A stretch of 64,000 bases of DNA from Candidatus Pullichristensenella stercorigallinarum (GTDB lineage: Bacteria; Bacillota; Clostridia; Christensenellales; Aristaeellaceae). Both the position numbers and the translations under genes were made by a program. Position 1 is the first letter of the stretch, and every line of letters starts with the position of its first letter. Positions 35,101-43,457 of this stretch are shown here, in pieces. The stretch is from assembly GCA_018712945.1 (NCBI GenBank), contig DVFZ01000122.1:1-64000 (forward strand), written 5' to 3'. The notes under the pieces are model-generated. The model was not told the origin of the DNA, did not search any database, and saw nothing but the letters and a program-made list of their open reading frames with translations.

Positions 35101-36137
35101 ACGTCGTTTTTGATTTCGTCCAGCGTATAGCCCAGGGCCAGCTTAGCCGCCACCTTGGCGATGGGATAGCCGGTGGCCTTGGAAGCCAGCGCTGAAGAGC
35201 GCGACACGCGGGGGTTGACCTCGATGACGGCGTATTCAAAGCTGTCCGGATTGAGGGCGAACTGGCAGTTGCAGCCGCCCACCACGCCCAGCTCGGTGAT
35301 GATGTTCAAAGCCGCTGTGCGCAGCATCTGGTATTCGCGGTTGGCCAGCGTCAGCGCCGGGGCGACGACGATGGAATCGCCGGTATGCACGCCCACGGGG
35401 TCGAAGTTTTCCATGGAGCACACGGCGATGACGTTGCCGGCGCGGTCGCGCATGACCTCAAACTCGATTTCCTTCCAGCCGTAGATGTACTTTTCAATCA
35501 GCGCCTGATGGATGGGGCTGGCCTCCAGGCCGCCCGCGGCCACGGCGGCAAGCTCCTCGGGGTTGTTGGCCACGCCGCCGCCCGCGCCGCCCAGTGTGAA
35601 CGCGGGCCGCACAATCACCGGATAGCCGATTCTTTCGGCGATGGCAAGCGCCTGCAAAACCTCCGTGGCCGTGGCCGAGGGGATCAGCGGCTGGCCGATC
35701 TTTTCCATGGCCTCTTTGAAAAGCTCGCGGTCCTCGGCGCGGTCGATGGCCTCCACCGGGGTGCCCAGCAGCTTTACGCCCATGCGGTCGAGGAAGCCCT
35801 CGTGGTAGAGCTGGGAGGAGATGGTCAGCCCCGTCTGCCCGCCGAAACCGGCCAGCAGCCCGTCCGGGCGCTCCTTTTCGATGATGCGGCGGATGGTCTC
35901 GGCGGTCAATGGCTCCAGATAAACCTCGTCCGCGGCAAAGGAGGTATCGCCGTCCGCGGCGGGACGGTCGGTCATGATGGTGGCCGGGTTGGAGTTGACC
36001 AGCACCACTTCCAGCCCCGCCTGCTTGAGCACGCGGCAGGCCTGCGTGCCCGCGTAGTCAAATTCCGCCGCCTGGCCGATGACGATGGGGCCGGAGCCAA
36101 TCAGCATCACTTTTTTGATTCCCTCAAGCATCGGCAT
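32118..36137 (-). CDS. carB: Carbamoyl-phosphate synthase large subunit fused to a DapF-like domain
   Basis: Residues 1 to about 1055 are a full CarB, with two ATP-grasp halves (IGSGPIVIGQAAEFDYAGTQ; VLGSGPIRIGQGIEFDYSSV) and the C-terminal allosteric domain. It makes carbamoyl phosphate for arginine and pyrimidines together with CarA. The frame continues without stop into about 275 residues of diaminopimelate epimerase fold (FAKMQCAGTDYIVIDNRDG to the end). The second catalytic cysteine is kept (GETLACGTGACA, C1282), but the first is not: the MCGN motif reads MAGS (A1133), with a cysteine three places later (C1136), and the substrate asparagine of GxGND is threonine (T1073). The epimerase half is thus probably inactive or altered. 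GGAGGAAACGCC precedes the ATG; it overlaps carA by 14 bases. Confidence 0.93.
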   Translation of the reverse strand: MPMLEGIKKVMLIGSGPIVIGQAAEFDYAGTQACRVLKQAGLEVVLVNSNPATIMTDRPAADGDTSFAADEVYLEPLTAETIRRIIEKERPDGLLAGFGGQTGLTISSQLYHEGFLDRMGVKLLGTPVEAIDRAEDRELFKEAMEKIGQPLIPSATATEVLQALAIAERIGYPVIVRPAFTLGGAGGGVANNPEELAAVAAGGLEASPIHQALIEKYIYGWKEIEFEVMRDRAGNVIAVCSMENFDPVGVHTGDSIVVAPALTLANREYQMLRTAALNIITELGVVGGCNCQFALNPDSFEYAVIEVNPRVSRSSALASKATGYPIAKVAAKLALGYTLDEIKNDVTGKTCACFEPAVDYVVVKLPRWPFDKFSGASRRLGTQMKATGEVMAIAPSFEMALMKAVRGAEIGMDTLNLPAEGDVMERLRAMDDRRLFTVFEAIKKGVNFDTIFALTRIDRFFLAKLKHLADFEKAPSYEEGKRLGYTDKALARLGVEIPGPCHYSYKLVDTCAAEFDAETPYFYATTDKACDARRFKRSGKPVVIVLGSGPIRIGQGIEFDYSSVHCVRTLRRMGYEVVIVNNNPETVSTDYDTADRLYFEPLTEEDVLSVVACENPVGVVVAFGGQTAVKLAKCLDGHGVRILGTSAEGIDLAEDRERFDEMLGRLGIRRPAGRGVTSEEEAVRAAGEIGYPVLVRPSYVIGGQNMTIAYDEAEVRAYMQTILRGGTENPVLVDKYMPGTELEVDVISDGEEVLIPGIMEHIERAGVHSGDSIAVYPPYNLNDGMRAELVSCSEKLALALGTKGLVNIQYLIYHGQLYVIEVNPRASRTIPYISKVTGVPMVDLASRVMLGAKLRDLGYGTGLQRTPPYYAVKVPVFSFEKLTDANAYLSPEMKSTGEVLGLGRRMDEALFKGLTAAGIRVPEPGQPLGVLLSVDDHDHYDLVTLAKKLYDLNAKMYATHTTARAIRQLGIDVTEIPGIGESGEAFDLMESGKVSYVVYTGALRDDTMRDYIALHRRALAKSIACLTSLDTANALADILKSRYNERNTELVDLCHMRTKRGELRFAKMQCAGTDYIVIDNRDGRISCAESLCVTLCDRHFGVGGDGIALIEQSDVADAKMRMFNRDGSPGGMAGSCLMLVGKYLHDRGIAPGGEVSIEAGGGVKRVKLLLTDGLATSARVDMGEMCFAAAKVPVNLPGEEVVNRLAEFGGRDFRITCLSMGNPHCVTFVERVDALDLETLGPLFESAAIFPERVNAGFARVVNERMLKLRVYERGNGETLACGTGACAAAAAAVKLGYCPENEDITVKLPGGDLIVRIENGRASLTGETHLAFEGLLHY

Positions 36138-37191
36138 AGGCGTTTCCTCCCATCATGGCAATAAAGCGGTCGAACAGGCCCTCGGTGTCCTGCGGGCCGG
36201 CGCAGGCCTCGGGGTGGAACTGCACGGAAAAGGCGTTCAGGGCCGGGTAGTCCACGCCCTCGAAGGTGCCGTCGTTGGCGTTGACAAAGCGCAAAACGCC
36301 GGGCACGCCGTCGGTTTCCACCGCGTAGCCGTGGTTTTGCGAGGTGATGAGCGTGCGCTCGCCCAGCAGGTCGCGCACGGGCTGGTTCGCGCCCCGGTGC
36401 CCGTACTTGAGCTTGACAGTCGTCCCGCCCTGGGCAAGGGCCATGAGCTGATGGCCCAGGCAGATGCCAAACACCGGCAGCCGCCCCATGATTTCGCGGA
36501 TTTGCGCGATTTCAAAGGCGTTGTCGGCGGGGTCGCCGGGGCCGTTGGAGAGCATCGCGCCGTCGTAGCCGCCCAGCAGCACCTCGCCCGCGGGCGTATC
36601 GTGGGGCAGCACGGTTACATGGCAGCCGCGTTTGTTCAGCTCGCGGACGATATTGTGCTTGGCGCCGTAGTCGATGAGCGCTACGCGGAAGCGTTCGCGC
36701 TTGCAGGACGCCTCCTCGGGGGCCTTGACGCTCGCCGCCGCCACAGCGCCGCGCACGGCGTATGCGCGCACACGAGAAAGGTCTGTTGGCACTTCATTGC
36801 AAATCAGGGCGTTGGTCACGCCCTCCTCGCGCAGGATGCGGGTGATTTCCCGCGTGTCCACGCCCATGATGCCGGGCACGCCGCGTTCCTTCAAAAACGC
36901 GTCCAGCGTGCCCTGGCAGCGGAAGTTCGAGGGAAAATCGCAGGCCTCGCGCACCACATAGCCACGCGCCAGGCATTCGCCCTCGTAGTCCTCGGGAATC
37001 ATGCCGTAATTGCCAATCAGGGGGAAGGTCTGCAAGATGATTTGCCCGGCATAGCTGGGGTCGGTGAGGGTTTCCGGATAGCCGCACATGTTTGTAGTGA
37101 ACACCAGTTCCCCGAGTCCCTCGCCCTCTGCGCCGAAGGCGAGGCCCTCGAAGACCTCGCCGGAAGCGAGCACCAGATAGCGCTTTTTCAC
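36124..37191 (-). CDS. carA: Carbamoyl-phosphate synthase small subunit
   Basis: The glutaminase subunit supplies ammonia to CarB. The N-terminal domain (YLVLASGEVFEGLAFG) is followed by a class I amidotransferase domain with the catalytic cysteine in PVFGICLGHQLMALAQGG and the His-Glu pair in FSVQFHPEACAGP. Length is 355 residues. The GTG at 37191 overlaps the argD stop (GTGA) and has GAGGTGATC upstream; a longer upstream frame overlaps argD without a ribosome site. Its position in the arginine operon suggests control by arginine rather than pyrimidines. Confidence 0.95.
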   Translation of the reverse strand: MKKRYLVLASGEVFEGLAFGAEGEGLGELVFTTNMCGYPETLTDPSYAGQIILQTFPLIGNYGMIPEDYEGECLARGYVVREACDFPSNFRCQGTLDAFLKERGVPGIMGVDTREITRILREEGVTNALICNEVPTDLSRVRAYAVRGAVAAASVKAPEEASCKRERFRVALIDYGAKHNIVRELNKRGCHVTVLPHDTPAGEVLLGGYDGAMLSNGPGDPADNAFEIAQIREIMGRLPVFGICLGHQLMALAQGGTTVKLKYGHRGANQPVRDLLGERTLITSQNHGYAVETDGVPGVLRFVNANDGTFEGVDYPALNAFSVQFHPEACAGPQDTEGLFDRFIAMMGGNAYADA

Positions 37192-38342
37192 CCCGCGATC
37201 ACCTCTTTCAGGATGGCAACGGCGGCTTTCAGATCGTCCCAGCCGATGGTAAGCGGCGGCAGCAGGCGCACGCGGGTCTTGGCCGTGAGCACCAGCACGC
37301 CGCGCGTCAGGCATTCCTGGACGATTCCGGCGGCGGGCTTTTCCGTTTCAATGCCAAGCATCAGGCCCAGGCCGGTGACGGCGCGCACGCCCTTCGCGCC
37401 GGAAAGCTCGCCGCGAATGTATTCACCGCGCGCGCGCACGCCCGCGAGCAGTTCTTCGTCGATGCGCTCAAGGATGCTTACCGCGCCGGCGCAGGCCACG
37501 GGGTTGCCGCCGAAGGTGGAGCCGTGGTCGCCGTAGGTGAGCACGTCCTTGACCGATTCGGCAAACAGCGTCGCGCCGATGGGCAGGCCGCCGCCCAGGC
37601 CCTTGGCCGTGGAAACCAGGTCGGGCGCGAGGCCGTAGGCCATGTAGGCGTACAATTCGCCGCAGCGGCCGTTGCCGGTCTGCACCTCGTCCACGCACAA
37701 AAGCATGCCCTTTTCGCGGCAGAGCGCCTCCACGCCGCGCAGGAAAGCGCCGTCCAGGGGTTGCACGCCGCCCTCGCCCTGCACAATTTCCAGCATCACG
37801 GCGCAGGCGCCGTTCTCCGCCGCCAGGGCGCGCACGCTTTCCAAGTCGTTGGGCTGGGCATAGGCAAAGCCGGCCGGGAAGGGGCCGAAATGCTGGTGGA
37901 ACACGTCCTGGCCGGTGGCGGCGAGTGTAGCGATGGTGCGGCCATGGAAGCTGTCTTTGAGGGTGATGATCGCCCTGCGGCCGGTCTTTTCGCCATACTT
38001 GCGCGCCGCCTTGATCATGCACTCGTTGGCCTCCGCGCCGGAGTTGGAGAAGAACACCTTCTGCATTCCCGTGCGCTGGCAGAGCATTTCCGCCAGGCGC
38101 GCGCAGGGTTCGGCGTAGTAGAGGTTGCAGGTGTGGGGCAGGGCGTGAATCTGCTTTGTGACCGCCTCAGCCCAGGCGGGGTCGGAAACGCCGAAGATGT
38201 TCACGGCGATGCCGCTGCCCAGGTCGATGTATTCCTTGCCCTCTTCATCCCACAGATGCGCGCCCTCGCCATGGGTAAAAGTGACGGGATAGCGCTTGTA
38301 GGTATTGGCGACATAGGTTTCACAGGCTTTCCGGATATCCAT
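37188..38342 (-). CDS. argD: Acetylornithine aminotransferase
   Basis: This PLP enzyme converts N-acetylglutamate semialdehyde to N-acetylornithine. It shows the family start (YPVTFTHGEGAHLWDEEGKE), the cofactor region FSNSGAEANECMIKAAR, and the PLP lysine in LVSTAKGLGGGLPIGA. Length is 384 residues. GAGGAGTG precedes the ATG at 38342. It lies five bases from argB and overlaps carA. Confidence 0.95.
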   Translation of the reverse strand: MDIRKACETYVANTYKRYPVTFTHGEGAHLWDEEGKEYIDLGSGIAVNIFGVSDPAWAEAVTKQIHALPHTCNLYYAEPCARLAEMLCQRTGMQKVFFSNSGAEANECMIKAARKYGEKTGRRAIITLKDSFHGRTIATLAATGQDVFHQHFGPFPAGFAYAQPNDLESVRALAAENGACAVMLEIVQGEGGVQPLDGAFLRGVEALCREKGMLLCVDEVQTGNGRCGELYAYMAYGLAPDLVSTAKGLGGGLPIGATLFAESVKDVLTYGDHGSTFGGNPVACAGAVSILERIDEELLAGVRARGEYIRGELSGAKGVRAVTGLGLMLGIETEKPAAGIVQECLTRGVLVLTAKTRVRLLPPLTIGWDDLKAAVAILKEVIAG

Positions 38343-38347
38343 ATTCT

Positions 38348-39199
38348 TCACTCCTCGAACATCGTTCCCAGGCCCTCGTCGGTCAGAAGCTCGATCAGCA
38401 CCGCGTGAGGCACGCGGCCGTCGATGATAAATACTTTTTTCACCCCGCGGCGGATGGCCTCGGTGCAGCACTGCGCCTTGGGGATCATGCCCCCGGCGAT
38501 CACGCCGGTTTCAATCAGACGGGGCACATCGCTCAAATTGATGTGGCGGATGAGCGTGGCGGGGTCCTCGCGGTCGCGCAGGATGCCGGGCACGTCGGTC
38601 ATGGTCACCAGCGAGGAGGCGCCCAGTTCCCCGGCGATGCGGGCGGAGGCGGTATCGGCGTTGATGTTGTAGGTATTGCCCTCCAGATCGCAGCCCACGG
38701 TGGACACCACGGGGATGTAGCCCTTTTCCAGCACATCCAGGATGGGGCGCACGTCCACCTTGACGATTTCGCCCACATAGCCCAGCTCCGCGCGCAGGGG
38801 GCGGGCCTGAATCATGCCGCCGTCCATGCCGCACAGGCCCACGGCGCGCCCGCCGATGGATTGCAGTAAGTTGACCAGACCCTTGTTGATCTTGCCGGAT
38901 AGCACCATCTGCACGATGTCGGCGGTTTCGCGGTCGGTGACGCGCAATCCGCCCACAAAGCGCGATTCCTTGCCCACGCGGCCGAGCATTTCCGTAATTT
39001 CCGGCCCGCCGCCGTGCAAAAGCACCACCTTGACGCCCACCAGCGACAAAAGCACGATATCGCGCATCACCGCGTGTTTGAGTTCTTCATTGACCATGGC
39101 GTTGCCGCCGTATTTGATGACGACGATCTGCCCGTTATACTGCTGGATATAGGGAAGCGCCTGCACGAGGATCTCGGCGCGCTGCGCGTTATTGGTCAT
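38348..39199 (-). CDS. argB: Acetylglutamate kinase
   Basis: The enzyme phosphorylates N-acetylglutamate, the second step of arginine synthesis. Motifs are VVIKYGGNAMV (residues about 26-36), VLLHGGGPEITEML, and NINADTASARIAGELGA near residue 175; length is 283. The N-terminal helix (AEILVQALPYIQQYNG) is the type found in arginine-inhibited hexameric kinases. AAGGAGG precedes the ATG. It is third in argC-argJ-argB-argD. Confidence 0.95.
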   Translation of the reverse strand: MTNNAQRAEILVQALPYIQQYNGQIVVIKYGGNAMVNEELKHAVMRDIVLLSLVGVKVVLLHGGGPEITEMLGRVGKESRFVGGLRVTDRETADIVQMVLSGKINKGLVNLLQSIGGRAVGLCGMDGGMIQARPLRAELGYVGEIVKVDVRPILDVLEKGYIPVVSTVGCDLEGNTYNINADTASARIAGELGASSLVTMTDVPGILRDREDPATLIRHINLSDVPRLIETGVIAGGMIPKAQCCTEAIRRGVKKVFIIDGRVPHAVLIELLTDEGLGTMFEE

Positions 39200-39231
39200 G
39201 GGTTGCCTCCTTGCATAAATATACGCATCCG

Positions 39232-40446
39232 TCAGGTGCGGTAATCGCCGTTGATCTTCACATAGTCGTAGGTCAGATCGCAGCCCCAGGCCACGGACGA
39301 ATATTCGCCACTGTTCAGGTTCACTTCGATGACCACTTCCTCCTCCAAAAGCACCTTCTTGGCCTTTTCTTCGGAAAAGGGTATGCCTGCGCCGTTTTTG
39401 CAGACCTCCACGCGCCCGGCGGCGGAGAAGAAGGAAACGTCCACTTTATGCACATCCACATCCACTCCGGCATAGCCGATGGCGCACAATACGCGCCCCC
39501 AGTTGGCGTCGGAGCCGAACATGGCCGCCTTGACCAGCGAAGAACAAATGACCGATTTGGAAACCACGTCGGCAATTTCCTGCGTCCTTGCGCCGGTGAG
39601 CGCGCATTCCACCAGCTTGGTCGCGCCTTCGCCGTCGCGGGCGATCATGCGGCACAGGGCGGTGGTGACGGCGTTCAGCGCCGCGCAGAAGGCGTCGTAG
39701 TCCGCGCCTTCGCCGGTGATTTCGGCGTTCCCGGCCATACCGTTGGCCAGCACGCAGCACATGTCGTTGGTGGAAGTGTCGCCGTCCACGCTGATGCGGT
39801 TGAAGCTCTTTTTTACGTCCGCCGACAGCGCCTTTTGCAGCATGGCCGGGGAAATGGCCGCGTCGCTGGTCACAAACACCAGCATGGTGGCCATGTTGGG
39901 GTGGATCATGCCCGAGCCCTTGGCGATGCCGCCCAGGCGCGCGGCCTTGCCGCCCACGGCAAACTCCACGGCCACGGATTTGATGCGCGTGTCGGTGGTG
40001 AGGATGGCCTCGGCGGCGGGAAGATCATCCCCGCTCAGGCCATGCACCAGCGGCTGCATGCCCCCGGCGATGGGGGCGATGTCCAGCGGCTGGCCGATGA
40101 CGCCCGTGGAGGCCACGACCACGTCCGTGGCGGGCACGCCGGCGTGCTTTTCCACCAGCGCGCACATATCGCGGGCGATCTCCACGCCGTTTGCGTTGCA
40201 GGTGTTGGCGTTGCCGCTGTTGCAGATGATGGCGGAGGCATAGCCGTCGGCCAGGTTTTCCTTTGTCACCAGCAGCGGCGCGCCCTTGACCAGGTTTTGC
40301 GTATACACCGCCGCCGCCGAGGCGCGCTTTTCGGAAACGATCAGGGCCAGGTCGCGCTTTTCGCGGTTTTTGCGGATGCCACAGTGGATGCCCGAGGCCG
40401 TGAAGCCCTGCGCGGCGCAAACGCCGCCTTCGATCAATTTCATCAT
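39232..40446 (-). CDS. argJ: Bifunctional glutamate N-acetyltransferase / ornithine acetyltransferase
   Basis: ArgJ recycles the acetyl group from acetylornithine to glutamate and is self-cleaved into two chains. The cleavage and nucleophile threonine is in KGSGMIHPNMATMLVFVTSD (about residue 193). Length is 404 residues. GGAGG precedes ATGATG at 40446. Its presence means the pathway is of the cyclic type, and explains the absence of argA and argE here. Confidence 0.95.
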   Translation of the reverse strand: MMKLIEGGVCAAQGFTASGIHCGIRKNREKRDLALIVSEKRASAAAVYTQNLVKGAPLLVTKENLADGYASAIICNSGNANTCNANGVEIARDMCALVEKHAGVPATDVVVASTGVIGQPLDIAPIAGGMQPLVHGLSGDDLPAAEAILTTDTRIKSVAVEFAVGGKAARLGGIAKGSGMIHPNMATMLVFVTSDAAISPAMLQKALSADVKKSFNRISVDGDTSTNDMCCVLANGMAGNAEITGEGADYDAFCAALNAVTTALCRMIARDGEGATKLVECALTGARTQEIADVVSKSVICSSLVKAAMFGSDANWGRVLCAIGYAGVDVDVHKVDVSFFSAAGRVEVCKNGAGIPFSEEKAKKVLLEEEVVIEVNLNSGEYSSVAWGCDLTYDYVKINGDYRT

Positions 40447-40488
40447 TTTTATACCTCCTCCGAACCTTCCGCGCGCATGCCGCCGTTT

Positions 40489-41415
40489 CTATAACTCCAG
40501 CCCCGCGGCCAGATCCGCGCCCATTTTCATGTTCAAAAGTTGCACCGCCGCGCCGGACGCGCCTTTGCCGAGGTTGTCGTAAACGGCCAGCAGGGTGAAG
40601 CGCTCCCCGTTGCCCTCGCAGGCGACGATCATGCTGTCCTTGCCCGAGAGCAGCCCCGCCGAGGCAAAGCCGCCTTCGGAAATGGTTTCCCGAAAGGAAA
40701 CCACCGGGCCGGTGTAGAGCGATTTGTATACGGCGCGCACATCTTTCATGCCTGCGCCCTTTGCAAGCTGCGCGCGGTGCAAAGGCACGCTGACCAGCAT
40801 GCCGCTGTAAAAATTGCCCACCACCGGCAGAAACACCGGCGGCTGCGTAAGGCCCGCTATTTTCGTCATTTCCGGCAGATGTTTGTGCGCCTGCGCCAAG
40901 CCATAGGGCCGGGGCGGATCGTAGATCGCGCCCTTTTCGGCGTAATCGGCGATCATCTTCTTGCCGCCGCCGGAATAGCCGGTCAGCGACGTGCAGGAAA
41001 GCGGCGTTTCCGGGGAAAGCAGCCCCGCCGCCACCAGCGGCGCGACCAGGGCGATAAAGCCGCTGGCATGGCAGCCGGGCACGGCTACGCGCTTTGAGGA
41101 TAAGACCGCCGCGCAAGCCGCCGCGCCCAGCTCCGGCAGGCCATAGGCCCAACCCGGCGCGGTGCGGTGGGCGGTGGAGGCGTCCAACACGATGGTATCC
41201 GGGTTTTCCACCATGGAAACGGCTTCGCGCGCCGCCGCGTCCGGCAGGCACAAAATGGCCGCGTTGCAGGCGTTGAGCGCCCATTTGCGCGCCGCCGCGT
41301 CCTTGCGCTTTTCTTCGGGCAATACGATCAGCTCCACATCCTCCCGCGCCGACAGCCGTTCGGAAATGCGCAGCCCCGTGGTGCCTTCGCGCCCATCAAT
41401 AAATACCTTAAACAA
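40489..41415 (-). CDS. argC: N-acetyl-gamma-glutamyl-phosphate reductase, short type
   Basis: ArgC reduces acetylglutamyl phosphate to the semialdehyde. The sequence belongs to the short AGPR type 2 (308 residues): it starts FKVFIDGREGTTGLRISERL, has the catalytic cysteine in VAVPGCHASGFIALVAPL, and GYSGGGKKMI. I chose TTG at 41415 because CGGGGG lies upstream and the family begins right after it; in-frame ATG codons at 41439 and 41463 are possible but lie close to or inside the promoter. It is the first gene of the arginine operon. Confidence 0.92.
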   Translation of the reverse strand: MFKVFIDGREGTTGLRISERLSAREDVELIVLPEEKRKDAAARKWALNACNAAILCLPDAAAREAVSMVENPDTIVLDASTAHRTAPGWAYGLPELGAAACAAVLSSKRVAVPGCHASGFIALVAPLVAAGLLSPETPLSCTSLTGYSGGGKKMIADYAEKGAIYDPPRPYGLAQAHKHLPEMTKIAGLTQPPVFLPVVGNFYSGMLVSVPLHRAQLAKGAGMKDVRAVYKSLYTGPVVSFRETISEGGFASAGLLSGKDSMIVACEGNGERFTLLAVYDNLGKGASGAAVQLLNMKMGADLAAGLEL

Positions 41416-41443
41416 AGCAATTCCCCCGCATAATTTCATACCG

Positions 41444-41480
41444 ATATGAATAATTATAAGCAAACTCGTCTAAAAGTCAA
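41444..41480 (-). promoter_or_regulatory. Arginine operon promoter with Arg-box-like operator
   Basis: Minus strand TTGACT (41475-41480), 16-base spacer, TATAAT (41453-41458). The TATGAATAATTATAAG sequence covering the minus-10 box (41445-41460, plus strand) resembles an ArgR half-site pair (TGAAT-N4-ATTCA) with one good half. If TATAAT is used, transcription starts near 41447, upstream of the TTG start and its ribosome site. Confidence 0.6.
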
Positions 41481-41693
41481 CCGCGAGCGAAAAAATATAC
41501 AAAAAATTCGCATATTAATGATGCGTCAAAGGGCGGACGCTCCCTGCATCGCGCGTGGGCAAAGCCGGAACCGTTTTTCCACCGGAACAGAGGCGGAATG
41601 CGCACGGAGCGCATTGTTGGTTCCCCCTAGGGCCAACGCCTCTTCTGCCAAATCCGCCGGCCATTGCGAACGGTGGCAGCCACACAAAACCCT

Positions 41694-41723
41694 TTGCCAT
41701 TGCCGGCACACCCGTGGTATAAT
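41694..41723 (+). promoter_or_regulatory. Promoter of the Cys-rich gene
   Basis: TTGCCA (41694-41699), 18-base spacer, perfect TATAAT (41718-41723). Confidence 0.6.
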
Positions 41724-41753
41724 ATCCTCAAACCCCGGATTGGAGGGCTGGCC

Positions 41754-42299
41754 ATGCCGGACTTTCACCGCGCTGACCCGCGTTTTTCCCTGTGTGGGCT
41801 GAACTGCGGGCTGTGCCTGATGTATGTGGGCGGGCATTGCCCCGGCTGCGGCGGCGGCAACCGTGCCTGTGCGCTCGCCCGTTGCGCCCAGGCCCACGGC
41901 GCTGTGGAATACTGCTTCCTCTGCCATGAATATCCCTGCAAGCTCTACGAAGGCCGGGGCGAATGGGATACGGTATCCTTCATCACTTCCCAGCGCCGCG
42001 ATCTGGATCTGGCGCGCGCCCGGGAAATGGGCGCGGCGGCTTACCTCGGCGAGCTGGGGGAAAAGATGGATATCTTTCAATACCTGCTGCATACATGCAA
42101 CGACGGGCGGCGCAAGAGCCTGTTTGCGCTGGCGGCAAACCTTCTGCCGCTGGAGGATTTGCGCCGCGTTCGAAGCGATCTTACCGCGCTGGACGCGCCC
42201 CTTTCCCTACGCGCCCGCGAAGCGGCGCGCCTGTTGGACGAGGCGGCGCGGGCGCGGGGGATCGCGCTCAGGCTGCGCAAAAAACCGCCGCGGCGCTGA
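41754..42299 (+). CDS. Cys-rich DUF3795-like protein
   Basis: The first 70 residues carry clustered cysteines (SLCGLNCGLCLMYVGGHCPG, then CALARC and YCFLCHEYPC) in the pattern of the DUF3795 family, which is likely to bind zinc or an iron-sulfur cluster. The rest (residues 80-181) is helical and basic. Function is unknown. TGGAGGG precedes the ATG at 41754. It has its own promoter and is followed after 102 bases by a GNAT gene in the same direction. Confidence 0.8.
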   Translation: MPDFHRADPRFSLCGLNCGLCLMYVGGHCPGCGGGNRACALARCAQAHGAVEYCFLCHEYPCKLYEGRGEWDTVSFITSQRRDLDLARAREMGAAAYLGELGEKMDIFQYLLHTCNDGRRKSLFALAANLLPLEDLRRVRSDLTALDAPLSLRAREAARLLDEAARARGIALRLRKKPPRR

Positions 42300-42401
42300 G
42301 CAAACAATGCGCGGCAGGGCGGCGCTTTGACGCATCCAGACAGCTGGAAAACGCCCGCTATGCGGCGCGGCCGCAATGACATGACGATGGAGGAAACCAT
42401 T

Positions 42402-42935
42402 ATGATCCGCAAGGCAACCAGGCGGGACATTCCCGCCATCACCCGCATTTATGAGCGCATACACGCCCGCGAGGAGGCCGGTTTGGGCACGACCGGTTGG
42501 AAACGCGGCGTTTATCCCACCGAGGAAACGGCGCGCCGGGCGCTGGCGGTGGACGAGCTGTTTGTAGACGAACGCGAGGGGGCGGTTGTGGCCGCGGCCC
42601 GCATCAACCGCGTGCAGGAGCCGGAATACGCGCTGTGCCACTGGCAATACGCTGCCCCGGAAGACAAGGTCATGGTGCTGCACACGCTGACGGTCGATCC
42701 CGAGGCAGCCGGGCAGGGCGTGGGCAGCGGCTTTGTGGCCTTTTATGAGCAATATGCCCGGGAAAACGGCTGCAGCTGCCTGCGCATGGACACCAACCAG
42801 ATCAACGCCCCGGCCCGCGCCCTTTACAAGCGCCTGGGCTACCGCGAAGCGGGCATCGTGCCCTGCGATTTCAATGGCCTGGGAATTTTGCAGCTGGTGT
42901 GCCTGGAAAAGCGCCTGGGCGAAGCCGAAGGCTGA
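42402..42935 (+). CDS. GNAT-family N-acetyltransferase
   Basis: The protein has the GNAT fold with the acetyl-CoA motif AAGQGVGSGFVAFYEQYA (about residues 105-122) and the late motif NAPARALYKRLGYREAG. It begins MIRKATRRDIPAITRIYERI. The ATG at 42402 has GGAGG eight bases upstream; earlier in-frame starts do not. Length is 177 residues. Substrate is unknown. Confidence 0.88.
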   Translation: MIRKATRRDIPAITRIYERIHAREEAGLGTTGWKRGVYPTEETARRALAVDELFVDEREGAVVAAARINRVQEPEYALCHWQYAAPEDKVMVLHTLTVDPEAAGQGVGSGFVAFYEQYARENGCSCLRMDTNQINAPARALYKRLGYREAGIVPCDFNGLGILQLVCLEKRLGEAEG

Positions 42936-43010
42936 ACCGCCGCGCTCGGCATATGCCCGGTAGGGTTACGCGCCGCGCGCAATGGTATTCCCACCCGCCG
43001 GTTTTGCGGT

Positions 43011-43044
43011 ATACAAAAACCCGCCCTGGAATCAGAGCGGGTTT
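43011..43044 (-). terminator. Terminator of the small lipoprotein gene
   Basis: AAACCCGC (43017-43024) and GCGGGTTT (43037-43044) pair; on the minus strand the stem is followed by a T-rich run (complement of ACAAAAA at 43014-43019). Confidence 0.75.
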
Positions 43045-43060
43045 CATTTGTCTCTGCGCG

Positions 43061-43330
43061 TTATTCAGCGGCAGTGGTATCGTCGGCCGCGGGCTCGGCA
43101 TCGGTCTCAGCCGCGGGCTCTTCGGTGGCCTCGGCAGCGGGCTCCTCAGTAGCCTCGGCAGCGGGCTCCTCGGTAGCCTCGGCAGCAGGCTCCTCGGTGG
43201 CCTCAACCGGCGCCTCGGTAGCAGCCTCGGTGGGCGCTTCAGTAGCGGTGGTTTCGCCGCCATTGGAGCAGCCGGCCAACGACAGCGTCAGCGCGCACAG
43301 GATCATCGCAAAAACAAGAATCTTTTTCAT
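43061..43330 (-). CDS. Small lipoprotein with acidic Ala/Glu/Pro repeats
   Basis: The 89-residue product has a lipoprotein signal (MKKILVFAMILCALTLSLAGC, lipobox LAGC with Cys at 21, shown here in part) and a mature part that is almost entirely EATEEPAAEA repeats, four nearly identical copies, ending in DDTTAAE. It would be a short, acidic, disordered tail on the outer face of the membrane. GGAGGGATAACC precedes the ATG. It has its own terminator. The function is unknown; it could be a relic of a longer lipoprotein but the frame is clean. Confidence 0.78.
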   Translation of the reverse strand: MKKILVFAMILCALTLSLAGCSNGGETTATEAPTEAATEAPVEATEEPAAEATEEPAAEATEEPAAEATEEPAAETDAEPAADDTTAAE

Positions 43331-43457
43331 GGTTATCCCTCCATATGTCCTTTCATATTCTTTTATGGACGTAGACTAGTATATCCCCAAGGATTGTCTT
43401 TTATGACATAAAACTGTGAAAAAAACGTAAATAATAGCAATGAGAGCGAAATATAAC

